Positions 38,843 to 47,400 of a stretch of 64,000 nucleotides of DNA are shown here, in pieces; position 1 is the stretch's first letter, and the number at the start of each line of letters is the position of its first letter. Under the pieces are notes generated by a model, which had not been told where the DNA came from, ran no database searches, and saw only the letters and a program-made list of their open reading frames with translations. The DNA is from Sandaracinaceae bacterium (lineage in GTDB: Bacteria; Myxococcota_A; Polyangia; Polyangiales; Sandaracinaceae). The DNA is taken from the NCBI GenBank assembly GCA_040218145.1, contig JAVJQK010000076.1, forward strand, positions 1 to 64,000, written 5' to 3'. Both the position numbers and the translations under genes were made by a program.

Positions 38843-39520
38843 TCAACGTGACACGATCGCCGCGGGCTCCGCGATGGGGCGCAGGTGCTTGCGCCAGTTG
38901 TCGTAGCCGATGGTGATCGCGAGGTAGAGCAGGATCGGCTGGATCAGCCAGGCCCCGAGGGCCGCCATGGCGCCGAGGAGCGCCAGGCTGATCCAGGCGG
39001 CGAGGGTCCGCCCGCGCGAGTCTCCGAGGAAGCGGCTCAGCACGGACTGCAAGACCAGACCTCCGTCGAAGGGGATCGCCGGGAGGAAGTTGATCGCGGT
39101 GAGGATGAGGCTGCAGACGGAGAACGTCGCGAGCGCCGTCTGCGCGAACGGGTGCCAGGCGTCCGCCGCGCCGCTCGCGAGCAGCGCGTAGCCGATCCCC
39201 GCAGAGAGCGCGTTCGTCGACGGCCCCGCCAGGGTGCGGAGGATTCCCTCCGCGAAGCCGGGTGGCGCGCCCGTGTAGTCGATGACGCCGGCCCGGGTCA
39301 GCACCATCCGCTCGATGCCTTTGCCGAACGCGAGCGCGACGGCCCAGTGGCTCGCGAGGTGGAGGCCGGTGCCGACGGCGAACGAGCCGACCACGAGCGC
39401 GCCCTCGATCCACGAGCCCGCGGCGAGGCCGGTCGCGAGCATGATGAGGATGCCTTCGACGTTCGTCCGAACGCTGTTGCCGAACAGCTCGACGATCTGG
39501 AAGGACCGATCCCCGTACAT
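38843..39520 (-). CDS. M50 site-2-protease homologue with degenerate active site
   Basis: 225 aa with about five or six membrane helices. The M50 pattern is recognisable: an HEXXH-position motif that reads HLASH (His54, His58), TLAGPSTNAL for the GPXXN segment, and INFLPAIPFDGG (NXXPXXPXDGG, with the metal-binding Asp). The catalytic Glu of HEXXH is replaced by Leu, so peptide-bond cleavage is unlikely, although zinc binding may persist. It could be a pseudoprotease acting as chaperone or regulator in the membrane. The start at 39520 is the first ATG. Confidence 0.82.
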   Translation of the reverse strand: MYGDRSFQIVELFGNSVRTNVEGILIMLATGLAAGSWIEGALVVGSFAVGTGLHLASHWAVALAFGKGIERMVLTRAGVIDYTGAPPGFAEGILRTLAGPSTNALSAGIGYALLASGAADAWHPFAQTALATFSVCSLILTAINFLPAIPFDGGLVLQSVLSRFLGDSRGRTLAAWISLALLGAMAALGAWLIQPILLYLAITIGYDNWRKHLRPIAEPAAIVSR

Positions 39521-39579
39521 TCGCCAAGGCTGGACGAGTCGCGCTCCGCGTCAAGCCAACGCGAACCGTCGCCTGGAGC

Positions 39580-40146
39580 TCAGCGCCAGGTGAGCTCGGC
39601 GACGCAGGTCTCGTCGCCGCGATCGACGCAGGAGACGGGCGTCACGCGCACGTCCTCGAGGCCCATCACGCGGAAGAACGCGCCCACCGTCTCCATCGCC
39701 ACGCGGCAGAGCATCGGGTGGTGTCCAGCCCAGTCGGCGGTCCGGGAGATGGCGCGCTTCGCGGCGTCCTCGACGACCATCTCGCGCCGGCCCGTCGAGT
39801 GGACCTGACTCCAGAGCGTCTGGATGTGCCGCGCGTAGAAGTGCGGCGAGATCAGCTTGCGCACCAGGAAGCGATAGACGCCGTGGCTCACGCGCTCGAC
39901 GGTGGCGTCGGCGATCTCGCGCGCCAGGGCGTCGCGCTCGGCGGCGCTCTTCCCGTCGGCCATCAGGTCCAGCACGCGATGCACCGCGCTCGCGTCGTAC
40001 CACTCGGTGGCGAGCACGCCGAGCGCGGGGGCGCTCAGGTCGAAGGCCGGGTCTGGAGCGAGGGCGGCGCGGAGCCGGTCGCGCGCGTCCTGCTCGTGCC
40101 GCTCGTCGTACCAGAAGAGCGCCTCGCGGAGCATGGCGCCCTTCAT
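39580..40146 (-). CDS. DUF2378-like (Myxococcales-specific) protein, tentative
   Basis: 188 aa from ATG 40146. The layout fits the heme-NO-binding/V4R-related DUF2378 family abundant in Myxococcota: MKGAMLREALFWYDERH at the start, a VLATEWYDASAVHRVLDLM central helix, and a C-terminal GHHPMLCRVAMETVGAFFRVMGLED followed by beta strands with a CVDRGDETC pair (as three segments). No heme ligand is certain. Starts at 40134, 40164 (both ATG) or 40224 (GTG) are possible; the fold begins at MKG. Function is unknown. Confidence 0.6.
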   Translation of the reverse strand: MKGAMLREALFWYDERHEQDARDRLRAALAPDPAFDLSAPALGVLATEWYDASAVHRVLDLMADGKSAAERDALAREIADATVERVSHGVYRFLVRKLISPHFYARHIQTLWSQVHSTGRREMVVEDAAKRAISRTADWAGHHPMLCRVAMETVGAFFRVMGLEDVRVTPVSCVDRGDETCVAELTWR

Positions 40147-40277
40147 CCTCGCTTTGCCCCGCATCCGCGATGAGGATGCCACGAGAGGCGGCGCGCTCGG
40201 GACCAGGTAGGTCACCTCACCCACGAACGGCGGCCGCGTCGCGTTCTGGAGGAAGAGAGCGAGAAGGTGGAGGGAGG

Positions 40278-40649
40278 TCAGCCGCGCGCGCCGAGGAGCG
40301 CGTCCGCGTCGCCCGCGTCGAAGCCCAGCGCGTCGGCGACCTCGCGCACACGCTCACGCTCGATCTGGTGCACGCCGTGGCTGCGAGCCTCTTCCACCGC
40401 GCACACCAGCGCGTCGCGGGTGGCCTCCAGGTTCGCGTCCTGCGCCGCCTCCCGCAGCCACTCGAGCGGCTCCTCGAGCGCCATCTCGGTGAGCACCTCG
40501 ACGATGAAGCGGTCGACCGTGCCCGGCGGCAGCGCGACGCGCTTGTCGATCAGCTCCACCAGCACCCGCCGCTCCTCACGGTCGAGCTCGCGGTCGGCGA
40601 ACGCGACGTAGATGCACGCGCCGATGAGCAACCGCAGCGAACCGTCCAT
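40278..40649 (-). CDS. TerB-like acidic helical protein
   Basis: 123 aa. MDGSLRLLIGACIYVAFADR and LDREERRVLVELIDKR match the first helices of TerB-type (tellurite resistance-like) domains, with the conserved ADXXLD-EER pattern. The rest is an acidic helical bundle. There is no membrane segment. It is usually a metal-sensing or scaffold module, with no ter operon nearby. ATG 40649 is fixed by a promoter hexamer 7 bases upstream; the frame is open to 40718. Confidence 0.75.
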   Translation of the reverse strand: MDGSLRLLIGACIYVAFADRELDREERRVLVELIDKRVALPPGTVDRFIVEVLTEMALEEPLEWLREAAQDANLEATRDALVCAVEEARSHGVHQIERERVREVADALGFDAGDADALLGARG

Positions 40650-40656
40650 GGGAGCA

Positions 40657-40662
40657 AGAGTA
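40657..40662 (-). promoter_or_regulatory. -10 hexamer (TACTCT, minus strand) for a leaderless start
   Basis: It ends 7 nt before the minus-strand ATG at 40649. Confidence 0.5.
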
Positions 40663-40762
40663 GACCCATCCGCAGGCCGGGGCAGCTCTGCGGCGGGGAG
40701 TCCCGAACCGGGTGACACGTCACCGCCTCGACGGCCCGACCGGACTGCAGCACGCTCGCGGC

Positions 40763-41128
40763 GTGGGCGGCCATCCTCTCAACCTCGCGCTGCGGTTCGC
40801 GCTCGAGCTCGCGATGCTGGGCGCGCTGGGCCTCTGGGGCTACCGGAGGGGCGGCGCCTGGGGCTGGGTGCTCGCGGTGGCGCTGCCGTTGACGGCGGCG
40901 ATCCTCTGGGGCGTCTTCGCGGTGCCCGACGACCCGAGCCGCTCCGGCAAGACGGTCGTCGCGACCCCCGGCGTGTTGCGCTTGCTGCTGGAGCTGTCGC
41001 TCTTCGCGGGCGCAGCGCTCGCGCTCTGGCACGTCCGCCACCCCATCCTCGCGGGCTCCCTCTGCGCGACGGTGCTCGTCCACTACGCGCTCTCGTACGA
41101 CCGCGTCGCCTGGCTCTGGAGCCGCTGA
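40763..41128 (+). CDS. YrdB family (DUF2568) membrane protein
   Basis: 121 aa, four predicted membrane helices. LNLALRFALELAMLGALGLWG at the start (about 6-26) and ILWGVFAVPDDPSRSGK (about 50-66) are the hallmark of the YrdB/DUF2568 family. GTG 40763 aligns with the family's usual start; an in-frame GTG at 40712 would add a non-conserved stretch. Its stop overlaps the next start (TGATG), so the two are co-translated. Molecular role unknown. Confidence 0.8.
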   Translation: MGGHPLNLALRFALELAMLGALGLWGYRRGGAWGWVLAVALPLTAAILWGVFAVPDDPSRSGKTVVATPGVLRLLLELSLFAGAALALWHVRHPILAGSLCATVLVHYALSYDRVAWLWSR

Positions 41129-41682
41129 TGGGTCGGTACGCGCCCATCGACGCGAGCGCGCCCCCGCTGATCACGCTCGACGACTTCTTCACGCCCGAGG
41201 CGTGCGCACGCGTGATCCGCGACGCGGAGGCCCGCGGCTTCGAGGTGGCGTCGATCGCCTACCGGGACGGGACGCGCGTGGACCCCGCGGCGCGGAACAA
41301 CGCGCGGGTGACGTTCGAAGACGAATCGTTGCGGACGGAGCTGTTCGAGCGCGCCGCGCCACACCTGCCCTCGCTCCACGGAGAGCGCCCGGCCGGACTG
41401 AACGAGCGGCTTCGGGTCTACCGCTACGAGCCCGGGCAGCGCTTCACGACGCACCGGGACGGGTGGGTTCAGCGGCCCGACGGATCGCGCAGTCGGCTGA
41501 CTTCCATGATTTATCTGTCCGAGGTCGAGGCGGGCGGTGAGACGTGGTTTCCGTCCCTCGACAGAGGCATCACGCCACGGACCGGACGCGCGGTTTTCTT
41601 TCAGCATTCGCTGCTCCATGCGTCGAGACCGGTGATTCGCGGTACGAAATATGTGCTCAGGAGCGACGTCTACTACGTGTGA
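41128..41682 (+). CDS. 2OG-Fe(II) oxygenase, prolyl 4-hydroxylase-like
   Basis: 184 aa. The double-stranded beta-helix iron ligands are present: HXD at His109/Asp111 (THRDGW), distal His164 (LLHASRP) and a basic 2-oxoglutarate residue in GTKYVLRSDVYY. RVYRYEPGQRF and GGETWFPS are typical of the P4H subgroup. It probably hydroxylates a protein or small molecule in the cytoplasm; no partner is evident except the coupled membrane protein YrdB-like gene. Confidence 0.88.
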   Translation: MGRYAPIDASAPPLITLDDFFTPEACARVIRDAEARGFEVASIAYRDGTRVDPAARNNARVTFEDESLRTELFERAAPHLPSLHGERPAGLNERLRVYRYEPGQRFTTHRDGWVQRPDGSRSRLTSMIYLSEVEAGGETWFPSLDRGITPRTGRAVFFQHSLLHASRPVIRGTKYVLRSDVYYV

Positions 41683-41791
41683 TCGTGGCGCACTTCGGGG
41701 CGGTTTGCCGCGTCCTCGATACAGGAAAAGGCGAGACGAAGGGCGGCACGGCGTGTGATCATGCAGATGCGAACCCTTACCGGGAGATTCC

Positions 41792-41944
41792 ATGAGCGCC
41801 ATCCTGACTCTGCCCATCACGTGCGTCCTCTGCGGTCAGCGCCGCATGGAGAGCCTGAGGCCTGCGGACGCGTGGGAGTGCCGTGAGTGTCGCGCCGAGA
41901 AGAAGGAGAAGGAGCAGTCTTCGAACTGGAAGGCTGCTGGCTGA
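41792..41944 (+). CDS. 50-aa zinc-ribbon protein
   Basis: Short frame from ATG 41792 with GGGAG nine bases upstream. The product has CVLCGQRR and WECRECRAEK, two CXXC knuckles that would bind one zinc, and a Lys/Glu tail. Its size, strong ribosome site and paired cysteines support a real gene that length filters would miss. It could bind nucleic acid or a protein partner. Confidence 0.68.
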   Translation: MSAILTLPITCVLCGQRRMESLRPADAWECRECRAEKKEKEQSSNWKAAG

Positions 41945-41971
41945 AGATCACCGAATGCAGCGCGCCGGGCA

Positions 41972-41985
41972 TCACGTGTACGTGA
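41972..41985. repeat. Palindrome TCACGT-GT-ACGTGA
   Basis: It lies about 40 bases upstream of the sigma54-like element at 42024. It is a possible activator site but of low complexity. Confidence 0.35.
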
Positions 41986-42023
41986 GCCGACGCTTGCGTG
42001 GTTGAGAGCCTGACTCCGGGCGC

Positions 42024-42037
42024 GGCACGTCGGTTGC
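42024..42037 (+). promoter_or_regulatory. Sigma54-like -24/-12 element before a membrane-protein gene
   Basis: GGCACG (42024-42029), N4, TTGC (42034-42037) match the sigma54 consensus with correct spacing; the base before GG is C rather than T. The predicted start, near 42049, falls at the ATG 42050, which would be an unusual leaderless arrangement. Treat it as a candidate. Confidence 0.45.
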
Positions 42038-42049
42038 CGAGCACGGGTC

Positions 42050-42796
42050 ATGCGAAAGATCGGACTGGGCGCGGCGTGGCTCGTCACGCTGCTCGTGGGG
42101 ACGCTCTTGCTCTCGGGCTGGCTGGGCTGGCTCGACATGGGGCGGGCGCTCGAGCTGGTGATGGGCACCGTGGCGCTCGGCGGGCTGTGGCTCGTAGTGT
42201 GGTTGCCGTGGGACCTCTTCTTCGCGGCGCGCGCGCTCGCGGTCGAGCAGGAGGACGGCGCCGCCCGGGGCATCGAGGTGAGCGACGCCGACCGCGCGGA
42301 GGCGAAGAAGCTGGCCCCTCGGCTGCTCACCCTGTGCCTCGCGCTCCACGTGGGCGCGGCGGGCGGCCTCGCGCTCGCGACTTGGCTGACGGATGGCGCC
42401 CTCGGCTACTGGTTCGCGGCGTCGTATCTCGCCGCGATCGCCCTGCGGCCGCTCGGCGCGTTTCACCACCACATGCGGGCCCGGCTCGAGGCGCTGCACG
42501 CGAGGACGCGCCACCCTCGCGAAGACGTGGTGGCGCTCCGCCACCGCGTGGAGGCCCTCGAGGACACGACCAAGCGGCTCGAGGAGGTCGATCTCCCGGC
42601 GCTCGCGGACCGGGACGACGCGATCGAAGCGCAGCAGACCGCCGACCGGCACGAGGGCCGCGCGCGGCTGACCGCGGTGGACGCCAAGATGGACGAGGTG
42701 TTGCTGGAGCTCGAGCGCTCGATCTCGCGCCTCACGCGGGACCGCGAGCTGCTCCAGGGGATCCGCGCCTTCGTGCGCGCGGTGAAAGAGGCGTGA
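42050..42796 (+). CDS. Membrane protein with C-terminal coiled coil, unknown
   Basis: 248 aa. Four predicted membrane helices (about 5-27, 35-60, 95-120, 123-142) precede a long charged coiled coil (about 150-248: HRVEALEDTTKRLEEVDL, MDEVLLELERSISRL). The layout suggests a membrane anchor for an oligomeric cytoplasmic rod. No family is recognised. Confidence 0.75.
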   Translation: MRKIGLGAAWLVTLLVGTLLLSGWLGWLDMGRALELVMGTVALGGLWLVVWLPWDLFFAARALAVEQEDGAARGIEVSDADRAEAKKLAPRLLTLCLALHVGAAGGLALATWLTDGALGYWFAASYLAAIALRPLGAFHHHMRARLEALHARTRHPREDVVALRHRVEALEDTTKRLEEVDLPALADRDDAIEAQQTADRHEGRARLTAVDAKMDEVLLELERSISRLTRDRELLQGIRAFVRAVKEA

Positions 42797-42809
42797 GGTC
42801 GACCTCACG
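42792..42809. repeat. Perfect 18-bp palindrome at the end of the coiled-coil gene
   Basis: CGTGAGGTC-GACCTCACG straddles the stop of the gene and lies 24 bases before the next ATG. With no loop it is a better operator than a terminator. Confidence 0.45.
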
Positions 42810-42833
42810 AGCCGATCCGTGTCAGCGTGGTCC

Positions 42834-43187
42834 ATGAGCGACGGACGGGACAGGTCGGGGCTCCTCGCCATCACCGCGCTGTCGGCGCCGCTGCTGAACG
42901 CCGCCGCGATCGGCGTGCTCGCGTGGGGTACACGGATCGAGGCGCTCATCGAGGCGCGTCCGTTGCTCGTCGCGGCGCCCCTCTCGACCTGGGTCCTCGG
43001 GCTGGTCGCGGCGCGAAGGTCAGCCTGGGCGCCGGGCGCGCGCTTCGCCGCGTTGACCGCGTTCGCGCTGACGGTCTACGCGGTGGCCACCCTGTCGGGC
43101 GCCGCGAGCGCGGTCTCGCTCTTCGATCGCCCGGCGGCGCTCATCGCGATGCTGAGCGCGGCGGCGACGGTCGCTGCTCTCCGGTAG
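42834..43187 (+). CDS. Small multi-helix membrane protein, unknown
   Basis: 117 aa from ATG 42834 with four predicted membrane helices (about 9-30, 38-56, 65-84, 92-114), Ala-rich. GTG 42819 is an alternative start adding five residues. An 18-bp palindrome lies just upstream. No family is recognised. Confidence 0.68.
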   Translation: MSDGRDRSGLLAITALSAPLLNAAAIGVLAWGTRIEALIEARPLLVAAPLSTWVLGLVAARRSAWAPGARFAALTAFALTVYAVATLSGAASAVSLFDRPAALIAMLSAAATVAALR

Positions 43188-43216
43188 ATGCTGCGCTTCA
43201 ATACTGCTGCGGTGGA

Positions 43217-43891
43217 TCAGGCCGCGCGGCGAGCCCGGGAGACCCAGCTCTCGCGGGCGTCGAGCCAGTCGAGGAAGCGCTCGTAGGTGCCCTCGCGGAG
43301 GCTGCCTTTCACGCTCTCGCGGGCGAGCAGCGCGTCGCTCCATCGCTTGACGCGGGGCAGCCCCTCGTACGCGTCCAGCGAGGGGTCGAGCGCGTCCATC
43401 CAGGCGAGGCGCTGGAGGCCGGGCGCGGTGGCCGCGTCGACGAGCGAGAGCTCGGCGCCGTAGAAGTACGGGCCGTCTTCGGGGAGCGCCTCTTCGAGCT
43501 TCGTCAGCCGCTCGCGCGCGCCCGCGAAGGCTTCGGAGAGCGACTCGGCGTCGGCCGCGATCTGCATCTTCCAGACGTCGATGAAGAACGTCGAGGAGAG
43601 CTCGATCCACGCGCGACCGCGGGCTCGCTCGAGCGGGTCCTCGGGCAGCATGCGCCCCTCGGTCACCTCGTCGAGGTACTCGTTGATCACGGCCGACTCG
43701 AACAGGACCGTCTCGTCGTCGACCACCAGCACGGGCACCTTGCCGAGGGGAGAGAGCGCGAGGAACCAGTCCGGCTTGTTCGACAGGTCGATGTACTCGA
43801 TGTCGAACGGCACCCCCTTCTCGCGGAGGAGGGTCACGCTGCGCTGCACGTAGGGGCAGCGCTCGAAGCTCACGAGCTTGAAGTGGGGCAT
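43217..43891 (-). CDS. Glutathione S-transferase family protein
   Basis: 224 aa. An N-terminal thioredoxin-like domain (1-78) has ERCPYVQRSV in the active-site position and the conserved cis-Pro/ESAVI glutathione-binding pair (KVPVLVV, ETVLFESAVI). An all-helical domain follows with EGRMLPEDPLERARGRAWIE. The Cys-Pro-Tyr start resembles omega/beta-like GSTs, which act in thiol transfer. The substrate is unknown. It is divergent from the thioesterase gene with 66 bases between them. Confidence 0.88.
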   Translation of the reverse strand: MPHFKLVSFERCPYVQRSVTLLREKGVPFDIEYIDLSNKPDWFLALSPLGKVPVLVVDDETVLFESAVINEYLDEVTEGRMLPEDPLERARGRAWIELSSTFFIDVWKMQIAADAESLSEAFAGARERLTKLEEALPEDGPYFYGAELSLVDAATAPGLQRLAWMDALDPSLDAYEGLPRVKRWSDALLARESVKGSLREGTYERFLDWLDARESWVSRARRAA

Positions 43892-43957
43892 CTCGGACAG
43901 GACCTGGAGCCGCGCTCTGGCGTTGCCAACCCCTGAGCTGCGCTCCAAGGTGGCTCC

Positions 43958-44377
43958 GTGGACGAGCCCCGCATCACCGCCGCCGAGCTCTCGGAGCTCC
44001 TGCGCGAGACCATCCCGCTGACGCGCCTCCTCGATCTGCGCGTCACCGAGATCGGCTGGGGCACCTGTACGGTGCTGCTGCCCGGCAGCGACACGACCCT
44101 GCGCGCGGGCGGCACGGTCTCCGGCCCGGCGCTCTTCGCCATGGCGGACACCGCCCTCTACGGCGCCGTCCTCAGCCGCATCGGTCTCGAGCCGCTCGCG
44201 GTGACGAGCGACCTGTCGCTGCGGTTCCTGCGCAAGCCGCCCCCCGACGATCTGCACGGCGTGGGCACGCTGATCCGGCTGGGCCGTCGGCAGGCGGTGG
44301 GTGAGGTGCGCCTCTTCGGCGCCGACCCCGACCAGCTCGTGGCCCACGCGACGGGCACGTACTCTCTTCCTCTCTGA
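43958..44377 (+). CDS. PaaI-type hot-dog-fold thioesterase
   Basis: 139 aa from GTG 43958 with AAGG upstream. The hot-dog pattern includes LRAGGTVSGPALFAMADTAL (about 48-67), the conserved region holding the catalytic acid, and AVTSDLSLRFLRKP (about 82-95). It should hydrolyse acyl-CoA thioesters in the cytoplasm. A stem-loop overlaps its stop. Confidence 0.85.
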   Translation: MDEPRITAAELSELLRETIPLTRLLDLRVTEIGWGTCTVLLPGSDTTLRAGGTVSGPALFAMADTALYGAVLSRIGLEPLAVTSDLSLRFLRKPPPDDLHGVGTLIRLGRRQAVGEVRLFGADPDQLVAHATGTYSLPL

Positions 44378-44403
44378 GCTCCCATCTTCAAGCGCGGGAG
44401 CTC
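44376..44403. terminator. Bidirectional terminator candidate with GGGAGCTC repeat
   Basis: GAGCTCCC (44376-44383) and GGGAGCTC (44396-44403) pair around a 12-base loop between two convergent genes. Two more direct GGGAGCTC copies (44405-44412, 44413-44420) allow alternative pairings. Confidence 0.5.
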
Positions 44404-44404
44404 G

Positions 44405-44420
44405 GGGAGCTCGGGAGCTC
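44405..44420 (+). repeat. Tandem GGGAGCTC copies
   Basis: Two direct copies follow the terminator stem. The set of three suggests a short slippage-derived repeat. Confidence 0.45.
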
Positions 44421-44479
44421 GGGGACGATCCTATTCATTCGTCAAACTCCCTCGTACGCGCGGCGCGTCGGCCAGACCG

Positions 44480-47400
44480 TCAGCGCGCGGCGCGAACCTC
44501 GACGACGCGCAGGTCGCCCATCGCGATCAACGCCATCGCGTCGGTCACCGACATCGGCACGTGATCGCCTCCCACGCGGTCGACGCCCCCCGTCGGGTCG
44601 ATCTCCCGGAAGCGCTCGCCGTCGTGGTAGGTGACCCACGCGTGGGCCACCAGCTCGCCCGCCGCAGAGGTGAAGCCCTCGCGCACCTCCGCCGGGATGC
44701 CGCGGCGACGGAGCAGCGCGACCGCGAGGCGGGCGTGCTCCGTGCAGTCACCGCGCTCGCGCGCGAGGATGGTGGACGCGTCGAGGTTCTCCGAGGTCAG
44801 CTCGTAGCGCAGGTGCGCGTGCACCCAGCTCGAGACGGCCGCCGCGACGTCGGCCGCGGAGGCGTCGGCGGGAGCGAGCGCGCTCGCCGCGCCGACGATC
44901 TCCGGCGCGTCCAGCCGGAGCATCGGATCGGCCCGGAGCAGCCGCTCGCGCTCCGTCGCGGGGAGCACGCCGGCGTCGGCGACGGTGGCCACGGTCACCT
45001 CGAGGCGACGCTCCCCCACGACGCGCGCGCGGACGCGGCGACGGTTGCCGAACAGCCGGGCCGCGACCAGCTCGGGGTCCGAGACCTCGAGCACGAAGGT
45101 CAGCGCGCCGTCCGACTCCGCGTCCCGTATGCGGCGCGGCAGCGTGATGGCGTTGCGCGTGCTGCCGAGCGCGTGGTCGATGACGAGGCGGTCGTCGCTC
45201 TCGGACGCGAGGTTGGGGAGGGCGCGCGTCACCACGTGCATCGTCTCTCCTTCGACGGTCGCCTCGAAGGAGAGCTCGCGGCCGAGGCCGACCATGGCGC
45301 CCATCATGCCGATGGACTGGCGACGAGGATCGTCGGCCGAGAGCCCGCCCGCGATGCCCATCAGGATCGCGGCCCCGCGCGCACCGTCGAGCGAGCCGAG
45401 GCCGACGCGCGCCTCCGTGGCGCCGGGATCCGCGTCTCGCGTGGCGACGACGTCGGCCTCGTGCGTCCCCACCACGATGAGATCTCCGCGGCGGGCATAG
45501 CGCAACTGTCCGTGCGATACGACGGCGCCGTCCGAGGGGTAGGGGATCTCGCCCTCGGCGAAGGCCTCCTCCATCGCCTCGCCCGCGCGGACGGCCGACA
45601 CCCAGCGGTCCCAGACGCCGCCGCCCGACGGGTACCAGCCGAACGCGAAGCCCTCCGCGCGCGAGAGCAAGTGGTACGGCGGGCGCCGCGGCTCCTCCGG
45701 GTCCAGCCCGGGCGATCCGAGCGCGCCGTTCGTTTGCGATCCGAGCGCCAGCCCGATGCGCGCGACCGCGCCGGGCGGCAAGCGCGCGGCGAGCCCGCTG
45801 ACGTCCGCCAGGTCCTCCTCCTCGAGGGGCAAGGTGATCTCGGTGGTGATGCCGGCGCCGTCGGCGACCATCTCGAGGCTCACCTGCGACCACGGCATCG
45901 GCACCTGCGCCTCCACCTCGACGTTCACGTTCGCCATCTGCAGCGCCGCGCCCTCGGACCAGCCGCGGGTGAGGCGCTGGAAGGTGCGGTCGCCCGCGAG
46001 CGTGCGGCCGCGCGGCAGCGGGCGCGCGAGGATGGCGCGCGCCGTCGTCTCGAGGCCGAAGAAGAGCACCCGATCCCCCGTGAACAGGTAGTGCTCGGTG
46101 TCGATGGAGGCGTCGCCACCCTCGCGCACCTGGAAGGTCGCGAAGCGGTCGAAGGTCACCCCGCCCAGGCGCACCACGCTGCGGCTCCGCTCCTGGTCGA
46201 GCACGCGGCCCCCGCCCCACGCCTGCGACGGCTCCTCGGGAGGCGGAGGGTGCAGCATCGAGTCCAGCGCGGTCGGGAGCGCGCCCGCGATGGAGGGCAA
46301 CGACGCCGCGAGCTGCGAGACCTCGAGCTGGAGGGCGACCCCGCTGTTGGTGCCGAGGGGGCGACGGGCCAGGACGTCTCGCACCCGGTCGCGGTCGGCG
46401 ACATAGGCCGCGCACACCCAGGCCGGCGGGAAGCGATCCGATCGCGCGCACTCCACGGGCCGGCCGAGATCGAGCCCCCCGTCGGGACCGAGCAGCTCAC
46501 CGCCGAGGTGCTCGACCATCATCGCGATCGACCGCCGCGCGATCGCGGTGTCCATGGCGCTGCCGGACTGCAGGCGCGAGTGCAGCTGCTGCAGGGTGGC
46601 GAGGAAGAGCGCCGGCTGGGGCACGCGGGTGTACGTCCAGTGACCGCCGGGGAGCACCTCGGGCAGCGGCGTGGTGGCCAGCCGGCGCACGACCGCGCTC
46701 GAGAGCCGATCGCGGCGGAGCACCTCGCGCGTCAGGCGATAGCCCTCGGCGAACCGCTGCACCCGCTCGTTCTCCGAGCGCTCGCGCCCGAGCGCGTGCC
46801 GCAAGATCGCGAGGTCCCAGTCGAGCCGGTTGTGCAGCAGCCGGATGGACGGATCCTCGCTCCCCTCGGTGGCCGCGAACGCGCGCTCGAGGCGAGGCAG
46901 GTCCGCGGCGTCGAGGTAGCGGGCGAGCCGGTACGACAGCGTCTGCGCCAGGCGCCGATCGGCGTCATCGGAGTAGTCGATGATCGCGTCGAAGCGCGTC
47001 CGCATGATCTCGTGGTCCTCGGCGTCGAGCACGTTCCACGAGGAGTGCAGCGCCAGCGTCGCGTCCTCCGCGGTGCCGGAGACGACGGCCTCCCGCAGGC
47101 GCGCGCGCGGCAGGGTGTCACCCACCGCGTAGTTCGACGCGAAGGCGAGGGCGCGCAGGCGCGGGTCGGCGTGCCGGGTCAGCGCGTCGGTCACCGCGTA
47201 CCGCTGCGCCTGCGGCAGCGCGCCGAGCAGCTCCGCCAGACCGAAGCCTGGCAGGCTCGTCTCGTAGCGGCCCAGCCCGGACGCCGCCCGCCCGGGGGGC
47301 AGCTCGCTCAGCGACGTGACCAGGGCGGCCGCCCGGTCGGCGTCGGCGCGCACGGCCGCGATCCCGAAGTCGTGGATGCGCGGGTCCGGATCCAGCGCGG

